Part shown: positions 33,850-43,962 of the stretch, piece by piece
Layout of the letters: the number at the start of each line of letters is the position of its first letter
How positions within the stretch are numbered: position 1 is the stretch's first letter
DNA from: Bemisia tabaci
Lineage: Eukaryota > Arthropoda > Insecta > Hemiptera > Aleyrodidae
Length of the DNA: 64,000 bases
Reading direction: 5' to 3'
NCBI RefSeq assembly: GCF_918797505.1
Contig: NC_092793.1
Span: 3,854,366-3,918,365, forward strand
The notes under the pieces: generated by a model
Databases searched by the model: none
The model's input: only the letters and a program-made list of their open reading frames with translations
What the model was told of the DNA's origin: nothing
Program-made: the position numbers and the translations under genes

Positions 33850-34265
33850 ATGAAATCATCACTTTAACGGACCTAAAACAAGTGTTTCTGTTTGTAGCTT
33901 ACTTTTCTAACCGGGCGTTCAAGTCTCCGAGAGCATCGATATCCCATTACTGTCAGTTTACGAGGTCATAATCGTATTCCATTTTTCAACGAGACCCACT
34001 GCTATTTTTGGCTAATTTCTAAAATAACATATGTTCGGTCTCAATGCTGATAGACGCTTTTAGGAATAGTGGCTCCTTATTGCAAAAATGTGGTCTAGAA
34101 ACACGTACGGATTCTCTTTAAAATGTCGCGTGAAAATTACGAAAGTCGCATACAATTTTAAATTTCGACTTTTGAACGAAATTTTTAAATTACAAGAAAC
34201 AACGACTGTAATATCGTATAGTGCTGCTTATCATTGACGTAAATTGATGATTGTGACCGTGCGAC

Positions 34266-34708
34266 GTGGTCGAACTGGCATGCGATAAAACGCATCGATT
34301 AGGTTAAAAATCTCGGCATATTTTGGATTTTTAGCAAAAAAAAAGGGACGATAGCCACTCTGCATGAGCCTAGAGGTTCATTCTAAACCCAAAAATCAGC
34401 AAAAGTCCGAGAATTGAAAGCAGAGTAGTGTTCGGAAAAAAACCTAGCATTCGATACAGAAATCGATAGCTGAGCCGAATGCGAGGTTTTTTCCAAACAC
34501 TATTCTGCTTTCATTTCTCTGAATTTTGCCAATTTTTGGGTTTAGAATGATCCTTTAGGCTCATGTGCAGGGGCGCAAGGGCGCCGGGGCGCAGGGGGGG
34601 GGGGGGGGGGGGGCAGGGGGGCATGGGTGTCCTTTGTTTTGCTAAAAATTCAAAATCTGCTGAGATTTTTGACCTAATCGATGCGATATCGCATGCCAGT
34701 TCGACCAC
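34266..34708. mobile_element. long fold-back element, arms about 200 bp
   Basis: GTGGTCGAACTGGCATGCGA at the left is mirrored by TCGCATGCCAGTTCGACCAC at the right. Pairing continues inward through CGCATCGATTAGGT, GAGCCTAGAGGTTCATTCTA, CCAAAAATCAGCAAAAGTCC, and GCAGAGTAGTGTTCGGAAAA, so almost the whole 443 bp is one imperfect palindrome. A G20 tract and other G-rich DNA interrupt the right arm at 34570-34625. It lies in the secreted-protein intron. A solo terminus is at 17483. Confidence 0.85.
34594..34613 (+). repeat. G20 homopolymer
   Basis: Twenty consecutive G within the right arm of the fold-back element. The left arm has a poly-A-like run near the corresponding place, so the tract appears to be a later insertion or expansion. 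Its length is likely unreliable. Confidence 0.9.
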
Positions 34709-34910
34709 TTCTTTGAGCTTTAAAATCAGCTAATAAAGTAACAAATCATATCATTCCTTGAGATTTTGTGGAAGAGAATTGATTTTGAAAAGATTTCATT
34801 TATAAATTTATACTTAAGACTGCGATAATCTTAATCTTGGTTTGGTATTTCACTTATTAAATTATTGATCTTTTATTTCTAATCACCATAAAGATAAGAG
34901 ATTGGCTTAC

Positions 34911-34934
34911 CTTGAGGTAGGAATTGAGGCGCAT
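34911..34934 (-). CDS. small secreted protein, exon 1
   Basis: The ATG at 34934-34932 encodes only MRLNSYLK before the donor CAAG/GTAAGC. Phase zero joins it directly to VWSLVLL of exon 2, giving a signal peptide with a basic n-region and a hydrophobic core. That is the reason for choosing this start. The upstream DNA (34935-35130) is GC-rich and would be leader and promoter. The intron of 2,183 bp carries two mobile elements. Confidence 0.72.
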
Positions 34935-35188
34935 GTCTGGCACTTGCGTCTTTGGGTGTGAAGCGAAGGGACGAGGCTGCGGGAAACCGAGGCCGGGCAC
35001 GTCTTCGCGAGCGGAACACAGAGAAATGACGGCAGCGGACGGAAGTCCGTTTTCGCAGCTCCACCCCGCGACTCCCGCGGCCCTCCTCGTGGGAAAAAAG
35101 AAAGCAATTCCATGTGAATTTTTTGTCACCTCCGGCCGGGCCGCGCGCTACGGTTTTTCATCTGACCGCCTCGCGCCCAATAATTGGA

Positions 35189-35430
35189 CCGCCGTGCTAA
35201 GGGAAAACGCCGCATTAACATTCAGGCCTTGCCAAATTTCCTTCCATAAAACGCGAATTTTCTGGTTGATTTATGAATATTTTTCCTCCAATTTTTCAGA
35301 TAATTTTGCCGGCAATTCCATCGTAAAGTCCTGAAAATTTTAAGGGAAAATATTCATAATTTCCCTCAAAAATGAACATTTTATCCAAGGAAATTTGGCA
35401 ACCCTCGAATGTTCTTCCGTAGCACGGCAG
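35189..35430 (+). mobile_element. family A MITE with TGGA target duplication
   Basis: Left end CCGCCGTGCTAAGGGAAAAC and right end TGTTCTTCCGTAGCACGGCAG, with TGGA on both sides. At 242 bp it is slightly short because the CATACGGCG block of the right arm is deleted. It sits just upstream of the GC-rich start of the secreted-protein gene. Confidence 0.83.
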
Positions 35431-35813
35431 TGGAGCCTTCTCGTTTTCCTAGTTGCCGATCAGCGTTGTCAACTCGGTGGAGCTGAGATTGCGGGAGGAG
35501 GATTGCGCACTTCGCTTTCCGTTATCTGATAAGAGCAGAGGTGCAAAATGAAGTTTGACGCGTTCCAAGGTTCGTGATGTTTTTTATCTTTGCCCAAGGA
35601 TGTTCTTTAAATTGCACCTAATCGAATTTGAAGGCGTTCAGGCTCGATAGGGAACGCTACGGGGCCGTCCCTAAATCACGAAACTCTAAATTTCCGGTTA
35701 TTTGACAACCCCTGTAACGCTACGTAACGCTGTGCTAGACCTTCCCGAAAAAATTACGTACCCTTCCCGGAGCCCCCATTTCGATAAAAAATAATCTAGA
35801 TATCACTATCATA

Positions 35814-36073
35814 TGGATTGCATTTTGCGAAAAGGAACCAAAAGCATTGAATTGATGCTAAGATTGTGAATTTTCATCCTTTGCAATAAAATTACTGGAA
35901 TCATGAAAAAATGTGAAATTTACACGGTAATTTTTGTCTTAGATTTACGGTTTTTAGCGAGTGAGATAGTAGCTGTCAGTGGATAATCAGGTTTTTCTCC
36001 CAAGACAAAAAAAAGTTGCACAATCTTTGCAACATTGCAATGCTCCTGGTTCCTTTTTGCAAAATGCAATCCA
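35814..36073 (+). mobile_element. GGAACC-family MITE with TA target duplication
   Basis: A 260-bp copy with left end TGGATTGCATTTTGCGAAAA then GGAACC and right end GGTTCCTTTTTGCAAAATGC then AATCCA, flanked by TA on each side. A TA duplication points to the Tc1/mariner group or a similar TA-targeting superfamily. It is the cleanest member of family B here. Left-end relics of the same family occur at 39938 and about 40509. Confidence 0.83.
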
Positions 36074-36384
36074 TAGACTGATCAGATTGGCGATTCTATT
36101 TGGCGAGGAACCGTGAAAGTATTGCAGAGAACATGTTCGAGATTCCTCAAAAATTCTAAAGACAACCGCCCAAAAGTTCTACAGAAACGCGAAAAAAATT
36201 CACTTAAACTCGTTACGTTACGTTTACATGCGCCCTGTTAGCACTTTTTCTGCTCTGAATAACCCACTGAATCTGTTTACTTTTTTATAACCTGGCAACA
36301 TGGCTCAAACCGTCTTGACCACTTTCGATCTCTTAAATATTATCGAGCATATTTCCCGCAATGGTGCTTGTCGGACGTATTCGA

Positions 36385-36884
36385 NNNNNNNNNNNNNNNN
36401 NNNNNNNNNNNNNNNNNNNNNNNNNNNNNNNNNNNNNNNNNNNNNNNNNNNNNNNNNNNNNNNNNNNNNNNNNNNNNNNNNNNNNNNNNNNNNNNNNNNN
36501 NNNNNNNNNNNNNNNNNNNNNNNNNNNNNNNNNNNNNNNNNNNNNNNNNNNNNNNNNNNNNNNNNNNNNNNNNNNNNNNNNNNNNNNNNNNNNNNNNNNN
36601 NNNNNNNNNNNNNNNNNNNNNNNNNNNNNNNNNNNNNNNNNNNNNNNNNNNNNNNNNNNNNNNNNNNNNNNNNNNNNNNNNNNNNNNNNNNNNNNNNNNN
36701 NNNNNNNNNNNNNNNNNNNNNNNNNNNNNNNNNNNNNNNNNNNNNNNNNNNNNNNNNNNNNNNNNNNNNNNNNNNNNNNNNNNNNNNNNNNNNNNNNNNN
36801 NNNNNNNNNNNNNNNNNNNNNNNNNNNNNNNNNNNNNNNNNNNNNNNNNNNNNNNNNNNNNNNNNNNNNNNNNNNNNNNNNNNN
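36385..36884. other. assembly gap, 500 N
   Basis: Exactly 500 unresolved bases. The round length indicates a placeholder and not a measured gap. Open frames running through it are meaningless. Confidence 0.99.
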
Positions 36885-39074
36885 GAGGAGAACGCAATAG
36901 TGTATTTCCTTCGGAAAATACACTAAAAATTGAGAAAATAATAAAGTACATAAGAGACAGACACAAAAAATTTAAGATGGAGAGTCTGCTGAATTAAACT
37001 ACACAGGAGTTCCCCAATGAGTTGTCCTTCCTCTTAGAAAGGCGAGAAAGATACCTTATTGTACTCTACAGTATAAAATCATAAGAGTAATTCATAGCGC
37101 ATAGACCTGAGGCACGAAGCAGTCAAGGCGGTGTGCCCTAGGGTCCTTCAAAAATACGATTCTATTCATTGAAAAAAAAAATGGTACAATATTTTTGGGA
37201 TCAATAATTACAACCTGAATACTTTTTAGGTTATATGCTTTAAATTATCAAGTGCAGAGTGAACTTTGTATTTAGATTCAGAAGCAAACTTGCCTCACCA
37301 AATGGCTAGTTTAGAACGATCATCTTGCTTTAGTAATGAACAAATTTGTACTCATTGCATTGATTGAAAATTTAAGAGCATCGAATTTTTCACTGCAATA
37401 ACCAATATAAACGAAATTTTCGAGGGAAAAAAAGTTTTTACATTAATGAAATATTCTTCCAAATTGATTCAACTTATCAGAGATCAACAAAACTATAGAA
37501 AACAATCAAAGAGAGATGGAGCGAAATAACAATATGAAATGAGGATAATCACAAAAGTGAAGAATGGGAGAGAGAGAGAAAAACAGAAAGCCCATTAAGA
37601 ATATTCCAATAACGAAATAAAAACGCCTTATTTTTGCTCTACAATTAATGATGGAATACCGAATGAAAATACGCTATTAATTCGAAACTGCCAAAACTCT
37701 ACTAAAAGCAAAACTTGGTTGAAGTTGTTTGGGAGATTACGAGAATGGTGAAGAACTCAAAAAATTTACATGGAGGTACGATACATTGGTTGAGTTGGTG
37801 CAAGTACATACAGTAACAAGAACAGAAAATGAAGAAAAAAAGGACCTGCTTTACATGCAACCAGTGAGATTTTTCTGCTTAAAAAAAGAATACAGATTCA
37901 CTCTGATTGAGATGAAAACATTTTCAAAGACACTCCAAGAAAAGTTTCAAAAAAACAAATGAGTTCGTAAGAAATGAGTCAATAGCAGCAATGATCCATT
38001 TCAGCGAATTGTCAAGTTCATCACTAAAATTGTATAGGTATGTTCCAACTCTGGATGGAAGTACCTTGTGCTGATTGTGATGGACACTGTTTTTGCTATC
38101 GTTTAAACCTTTAGATACTATGATCGCATAAAATCCCATTATTTTTAAAAAACTTACGATAGTAAATCTATTCAAGATCAATCCTTTCCTTCTGTTCGAA
38201 AAATCAACTGAAGTTGTCATTGAATCGGCTTAATCTTTTTAGTGAGAGGATGCATCCAAATGATAAGATCAAATGAATTTTGAACGAGACAGGAACAAGG
38301 GTTTTTTTTTTCATGGTTAATTTGCACATTGACGCACAATTTGTCAATTTTAATTTTTTCAAATCTTCTCTTTTTTTCTGTTCAAATTAAATCGACCAAA
38401 TTTGAGATATTCCTACTTTTTTTTTCTATTTTTCGATTTTCGTCTCAATCATCTTCCAAGAGAGCAAAAAAAAAAAAATTCAAATGAAAATACTTCCATA
38501 TCTGATACTTTGAACTTGAGAATTTTCAACGCATCATAAAACCTATAATAAGTTGTGGATCTTTGCCCCTTCATTATGAAAATCCACAACTGACCACTCT
38601 CTCAGGGACAAACGTAATTTGATAGAAAAAAAGTTTATGTGCATGGTGAAATTGATTCATCAGTACCTCAGAAAGTGGCTAATTCTGAACCTTCATGATG
38701 AGTATAAAAAGATTTGCAAGTGATTCATGTACATGTATTGTTATTATTTATTGTTGATAAAAAACTTGACTAATGATCATGAAGGAAGGAGATTTTGGTT
38801 ACTTGCCAGGAAGAGTGAAGTTTGAATACGTCAGTAACTTTCAAAATTTCCATAACTAAAATATTGTTTGGGACAGGCAGAACAAGACACATTTAATGCA
38901 AAAACACTGAGTTCCCTTTAAAAACCTGCTGACCCGTCATTATATATTTAAAAAGAACTCTAGTAAGGTTTGCTCCGAAAAAAACTCAATATACCTTAAC
39001 ATATACATTTCAGTTTGCAAAGATGCGTCAAAAAGTCAAGCTTCAAAGAGGAATCAAAATCCAACTGTAATTAC
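36885..39074. other. no exon recognised; expected to hold downstream exons of the minus-strand gene
   Basis: AT-rich DNA without a splice-bounded coding frame that I can defend. The minus-strand gene with exons at 43962, 41851 and 39182 ends in an open phase at 39075, so further exons must lie here, in the N gap or further left. A fragment at 37090-37140 (acctgaggcacgaagcagt) resembles 31800-31860, a shared repeat of unknown type. Confidence 0.4.
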
Positions 39075-39182
39075 CTAGTAAATGTGGATCTAACAAACGT
39101 TTCGCTGCCTCTGATTGTAAAGCTGAATCCAGATTAGCCGCCTCTGTTGGGCCCAATCCACACATAAATTCATCTACCGATC
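39075..39182 (-). CDS. unidentified protein, exon 3
   Basis: The exon follows TTTTGATTAG and ends at CTAG before GTAATT. It is 108 nt, entering in the phase left by exon 2 and leaving one base into the next codon. It encodes GSVDEFMCGLGPTEAANLDS, ALQSEAAKRLLDPHLL. This is acidic with Ala and Leu helices and has no recognised motif. The phase match with both neighbours is the main evidence. The next exon is not found. Confidence 0.65.
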
Positions 39183-41662
39183 CTAATCAAAACCATACTC
39201 AAGTGTTACACTAGTAAACGTTGGCAGAGGTAGAAAAAATTAACGGCACAAAAAAAAAAAAGATGGTGAAAACAAAATGTCTAGCAGAATTGAATTTTTG
39301 GAGAGTTCTTTTCATTACTTCAACATTACATCTCATTTTTTTCTCCAACCAAACAGCTGTTTTGAACTTTTAAAAGCTCGAAAATGCGCTCCTTTGAAAC
39401 ATCTAAATTAGAAACATCTCTTTCTATGACAATTCCTGTATCTTCTAACAGCCTTATTTTGGAATCAAACTCCTTAATCAAACCTGACACAGAAAACAAC
39501 TTTAGCATTTCAACTGCCAAAAATTTGTTAAGGAACTTGTACTTCAAGAACTGCTAGACACAGTGTTGTTCAGATGCTGAACAAAACAAAATGAAAGTGA
39601 TTTAAAAGTAACAAGATGAAGAAAGATACAATCAGAAATTATTAATCAAGATCTGATTACTTTCTCGATGAATGTATGATTTTGCACTCCATCCCAGCAA
39701 GTGATCAAAAGAATTAAATGCTGCGATGTGGAGTACTGAGTTGAAATGTGTGCCTCAAAAAAAATGAAGAAAAGAATTTTTAAGGCCGCACTTTATGCAC
39801 TCAGAAGGTAGGTCCTTTTTTGAAGAAAGAAAAAAAAAAGTACACTTTCAACAGGCACCAGATGCGCGCAATTTTCGTTGATTCACCAAAATTTCGCAAA
39901 AACCCAACACAGTTGCATATTTAGAAAAAGAGAATGATGGATTGCATTAGGCAAAAAGGACTTTGCAGGAAACCTTTTCCTTGGTTCCTATCTATTGAAA
40001 GGAATGATAAAGGTACGCTTTCTGCGCTGGAAGAATTAAAAATATATGTACGGATATTTGCCTCAGCAATGTCAAAACAACCATTTGAATTTTTCCGAGC
40101 AGAAAATATGTTAAAAATTCAAAAAGTATAGATTTTTTGGTTCACAATAGTAGAAATTCTTTACTTACTCCTTAAAATTAGACCAAATTTTTGATTAATG
40201 AAAAGTCAAGTGCTTATTGTAACGAGACTGAGGGGGTGCTGTATCTAATTTTCGATTTTATATCAAGAGTAGGTTATTTTTCCATCGCATTTTTGAATTT
40301 TCTGCACAGAAGGAATTCTTTACCTATGCCCAAACCTAAGTGTAATTCAATTTTTTTTGCGAAACAAAACGCCATTCTCAAATGACTTTATAAAACATCC
40401 AGCAGAAGACAGTCCACCTTATTCATAAAAGTTGGTGTAGGACAATTTAGGCAGAACTTCAGTTTGCTGAAACTGAATAACGATTTGAGATAGGTATGTT
40501 GTAAAATATAAACTGGGTTGTATTTAGTAACAGGGAACCAAGTTACTTGGGAATCAAGGAGCTACCACTTAATGGATTGGAAGAGAGAGTCTCAAGAGTC
40601 AATATAAATCTATGCATTTTGCTTTAAAGTAACAGAAGCATTTTTGTACAGAATTTTTTCTAAGAAAACATCCGCAGTGGAACCAAGCATTACTCAATTG
40701 TGATATATTTTTCTCTTTTTTTCAATCAGCAAGGTCATTTTTTCAATTATGAACAGAACTTTAGTAACTATGTTAAGATTAAACAACAAGAGACACTGCT
40801 TTTTCCTAGAATGGACGATTGAAATGAAAAATCGTTAGATCCAAACCACACCAAAACAACAAAAAAACTTTGGATTAGAGTACTGGATAAATTAGAATAA
40901 AGAGTGGGAATGGGGGAAAAGATACATGTGGTTGAGACAGATTTTCAACCCTGCTAGGACCTTTAGTATGATGTATCTTTATCTTTAAATGTAAGATTCA
41001 TGTTACCAACAGTTCGAGTGTTTCTTGGAATCATACCTCAAATTTGAATCAGCTACTAACATGTGTTAGGGAGAGTTGAGGTCCACTACACTGATTAATC
41101 ATTTTAGGCAACCTGAGCCAGATCCTTTTTTCAATTTTTTTGGAAAGATGAAAGACATGGTAAAATAAGTCGTCTGGTCCTTTGAAGCTTGTTTTTGAAG
41201 AGTTCACGCTAGCTACATTTTAGTCAGCCTCAGCTTCATAACTTCAGCTTAACTTTATAAAAGTGATAAATTGTTCTCATATGTAAATCCTGTGATCCTA
41301 GGTGCATTTAGCTAGAAAATTTTGTCCACCCTGACTAGGTAAAAATTAGTGTTGTGCTTAGTTATTCAGGAGTTGAAGGGCTAACTTTGTGCTTAAGATA
41401 TATTCAATGGTAATAGAATCTTCCTTCTAATGACCTTGTTGAGTTTCACTTAAGATTTTAGAAAATAGCCGATCAATTTGAAAATGGAGGGGATGTACAT
41501 CTAATTTTGAAATAGACCTACCTAGTTCATTACATGGGTGTCAAATTAGTAAGCAGAATTAGGTATGAAAACCAGGGTTTCAGCAGGAAAAACAGCTAAA
41601 TTCAAGAGACAAGGACATTAAGCTATAGAGTGAAAATTTTAGAAGCGAAGAAAAATAATTAC
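39183..41662 (-). other. intron of the unidentified gene
   Basis: It contains a GGAACC-family MITE left end at 39938 (TGGATTGCATTAGGCAAAAA) and another diverged end at about 40509. A 73-codon open frame at 39326-39547 has no splice sites or domain to support it. Nothing else is recognised. Confidence 0.45.
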
Positions 41663-41851
41663 CGATGACAGGATTTGAGGCTGATATTGTGGCAGGAGCA
41701 AGAGCTGTCGATACAGGTACATTGTTGTTCTGCGGAAAATAGCCTTCAACAACTAAATTTGCTTTTAATCCATTTTCGTTCTCTTCATCGGTTGCTGGCT
41801 GGCCACTATCAACACATTGCAGGATACTCACTGGTGTGTTTTGTTGACTTG
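41663..41851 (-). CDS. unidentified protein, exon 2
   Basis: The exon follows TTTTTTTACTACAG and ends GTCATCG before GTAATT. It is 189 nt and in phase with exon 1 (the first two bases complete an Ala codon). It encodes ASQQNTPVSILQCVDSGQPA, an acidic patch (TDEENENG) and a Pro/Ala/Ser/Thr-rich segment (VPVSTALAPATISASNPVI). Low complexity of this kind is common in activation or linker regions of nuclear proteins, but no domain identifies it. Confidence 0.68.
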
Positions 41852-43260
41852 CTGTAGTAAAAAAAGGGCAATTTAATTAGAGGTAAGTATTATCAAACAA
41901 GAGAAAAAGATTTGAGTTCATTTTGCGTTTTTAATATTAATTTCGGGTTTTGATTTCCCACCAAAATGGTATGGACCCAGCACTTGAGTACAATTCCGTG
42001 TGGTACTATCAAATCGGATACTTTCCAAGCACTGTAATAGAAAATACATGAGTCTTATTGATGTGAATTCAATGAGGTCTCAACACTCAGAAAGATATTT
42101 AAAAGGTACTTGAAGAAATTTTCCCACTAAAAAAAGCTCAGACATGCAGTTGCCATAATCTAATTACAGAAAACGGCTTTCAACAGCACAAAATGAATGG
42201 AGTTAATGGAGAAATTAATTCATTCTTCTTTAATTCATGTATTTTTATAGGTAAATATGGCTGATAATTTTTTTTTTTTCAAATTTAAGAATTTGGATAT
42301 CATTTCAAAGTTCTAGGTAACTGATAAATTTTGCCCCAGTTACTGAGGAGGTTTGTCCTGTTTATGAAGTTGGTGAAATCTATAATTGTAAAACTGGGAA
42401 AGATTGGAACTGCAGTAGACATTTATCCAACAAATACAAATCAACATCATTAGGCGTTTTTTAAGTAGAGCAGATGCATCTTAAGTTGAGACAAATGTCA
42501 ATCTCTGATTACCGCCGAATCAGCACCACTCAACGGGTTAATACATGCAGTCAGATGGCACTACTGATGAGTGGTGACCTAAGCAATACTTGACTTTCGT
42601 CTCAACATACGATGCGTCCGCTCTAATAAGTCATGGTACCTAGATTATTTTAACTTTGGGATGTAACAGTCTGTTCAGGGACACTTTGAATACCATAGTT
42701 TCTTTCCTTTTCTTGTGAGTGCTGCTATCGCTGGAGGCACTACCTTCGATGTTTCCTACTGTGACCGCAATTTCAGTGAAAAATTGAATGTTTATGTTTC
42801 CTTTGCATACCTTCATTCTTTCAGATTTTGTAGTCATTAAAATATTATTGCCCTAGATGCAAATGAGCTTGGTAAGACAGGCTCATGTATATAGTTAGTA
42901 ATTGTACAAATAGTTAGGCATTTAGCACTTATGGCCACCTTCCTTCCTAATTTATCTTATTTTATAATTTTATTGTTTTATTACTTTTCACTTAAGTTTT
43001 CACTTCTTTCTCCCTTTTAATTTACCATAGCTTCTACATTTACCTATTCTAATTTCATTGTTATTCTTACTGATCTATTACTTTTAATTATTTTTATTTA
43101 TTCTTATTTCTATTTTTTTTTATTCTAATCTTCATTTCTATTTTTATTCTTTTCTATTTTGTTTTATACTCAGTATCCATCAAAGTGCCTTGTAAAACTT
43201 TAATTTTAAACTGTTAAACGAAATTGTAAAAAGACCATCTTCTAGGTCTGTATAATTTAT
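41852..43260. other. intron; low-complexity T-rich run
   Basis: It lies between exons 1 and 2. A fragment of the 8245 fold-back family is at 41957-41985. 42950-43170 is strongly T-rich low-complexity sequence. No exon is seen. Confidence 0.45.
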
Positions 43261-43526
43261 TGTATATCGACGGTGTAAGTCGGCAATCATATAACTCGTT
43301 TGCAGGGTCTGAAAATCTCCGCCTCTTTGTTATTTTTTAAAAGGAGAACAAAATGACATCATTTCTTGAAGTTTTTGCAGGATTTTCTTTGCGTAGAGAA
43401 GGAAAATCACGACAATTTTAAAGAATTGCCGTTGAGTAGTTTTCTGTTTAAAAAATATAGTATGATAGGAAGTCTGCGACATCGCAAACCGAGTTATGTG
43501 ATTGCCGACTTTCACCGTCGATACAC
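43261..43526. mobile_element. MITE with about 45-bp inverted repeats (TGTATATCGACGG ends)
   Basis: TGTATATCGACGGTGTAAGT then CGGCAATCATATAACTCG at the left is inverted at the right as CGAGTTATGTGATTGCCGAC then TTTCACCGTCGATACAC. About 266 bp, non-coding, located in intron 1 of the unidentified minus-strand gene. No second copy is seen in the window. Confidence 0.78.
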
Positions 43527-43841
43527 TTAATTGTAATAAACTAGAAAAAAAGGAAGAAAAAAAAATTAAAGTATTAGATCAAACTAGTGCCAGTCTACTG
43601 TGATGGCAGAATTTCATCACTCTACTCAACATTTCAAGGATGGATCTGGCACTCAAGTCTGTGTGGAAAAATGTTACGTAGGTCCACAAATGTAAGGGCT
43701 TGAGAACCCCTTCGCACTGAATGCCTGAGTGAAGCATCATTGATTCTAAGGCAAGAAATTGAGCTGACAAATCTTCCGTAAGAATTCATGCATCCTTAAA
43801 AAATAGAGAAATAAAGTCAATCGTGATTTCCCGCTACAAAC

Positions 43842-43962
43842 CTAGAACTTTTTGAAGAGTATCTGGGTCGACAGACAACGTTCCATCCGCATTGACAATG
43901 ATGACCAGAGTGTCATCATTCTTTTTTTCTTCAGTTCTTTCTATTACAACTGAACTGGACAT
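43842..43962 (-). CDS. unidentified protein, exon 1 with start codon
   Basis: The ATG at 43962 (tcaccATGT) opens 40 codons plus one base, ending CTAG before GTTTGT. The product begins MSSSVVIERTEEKKNDDTLV, then IIVNADGTLSVDPDTLQKVL. The IIVNADGTLSVDPDTL segment looks like a conserved beta strand and turn of the kind seen at the N-terminus of some nuclear zinc-finger proteins, but I cannot name the family. With exons 2 and 3 it gives 139 residues and an open end. The chosen start is the first ATG in frame. Confidence 0.7.

Noticed and set aside
34857..35334. Overlapping 61-136 codon frames upstream of the secreted-protein start
   Set aside because: GC-rich leader or promoter. Only the eight codons from 34934 join to exon 2 in phase.
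36300..36997. Several 180-209 codon frames across 36385-36884
   Set aside because: They are created by reading through 500 N.
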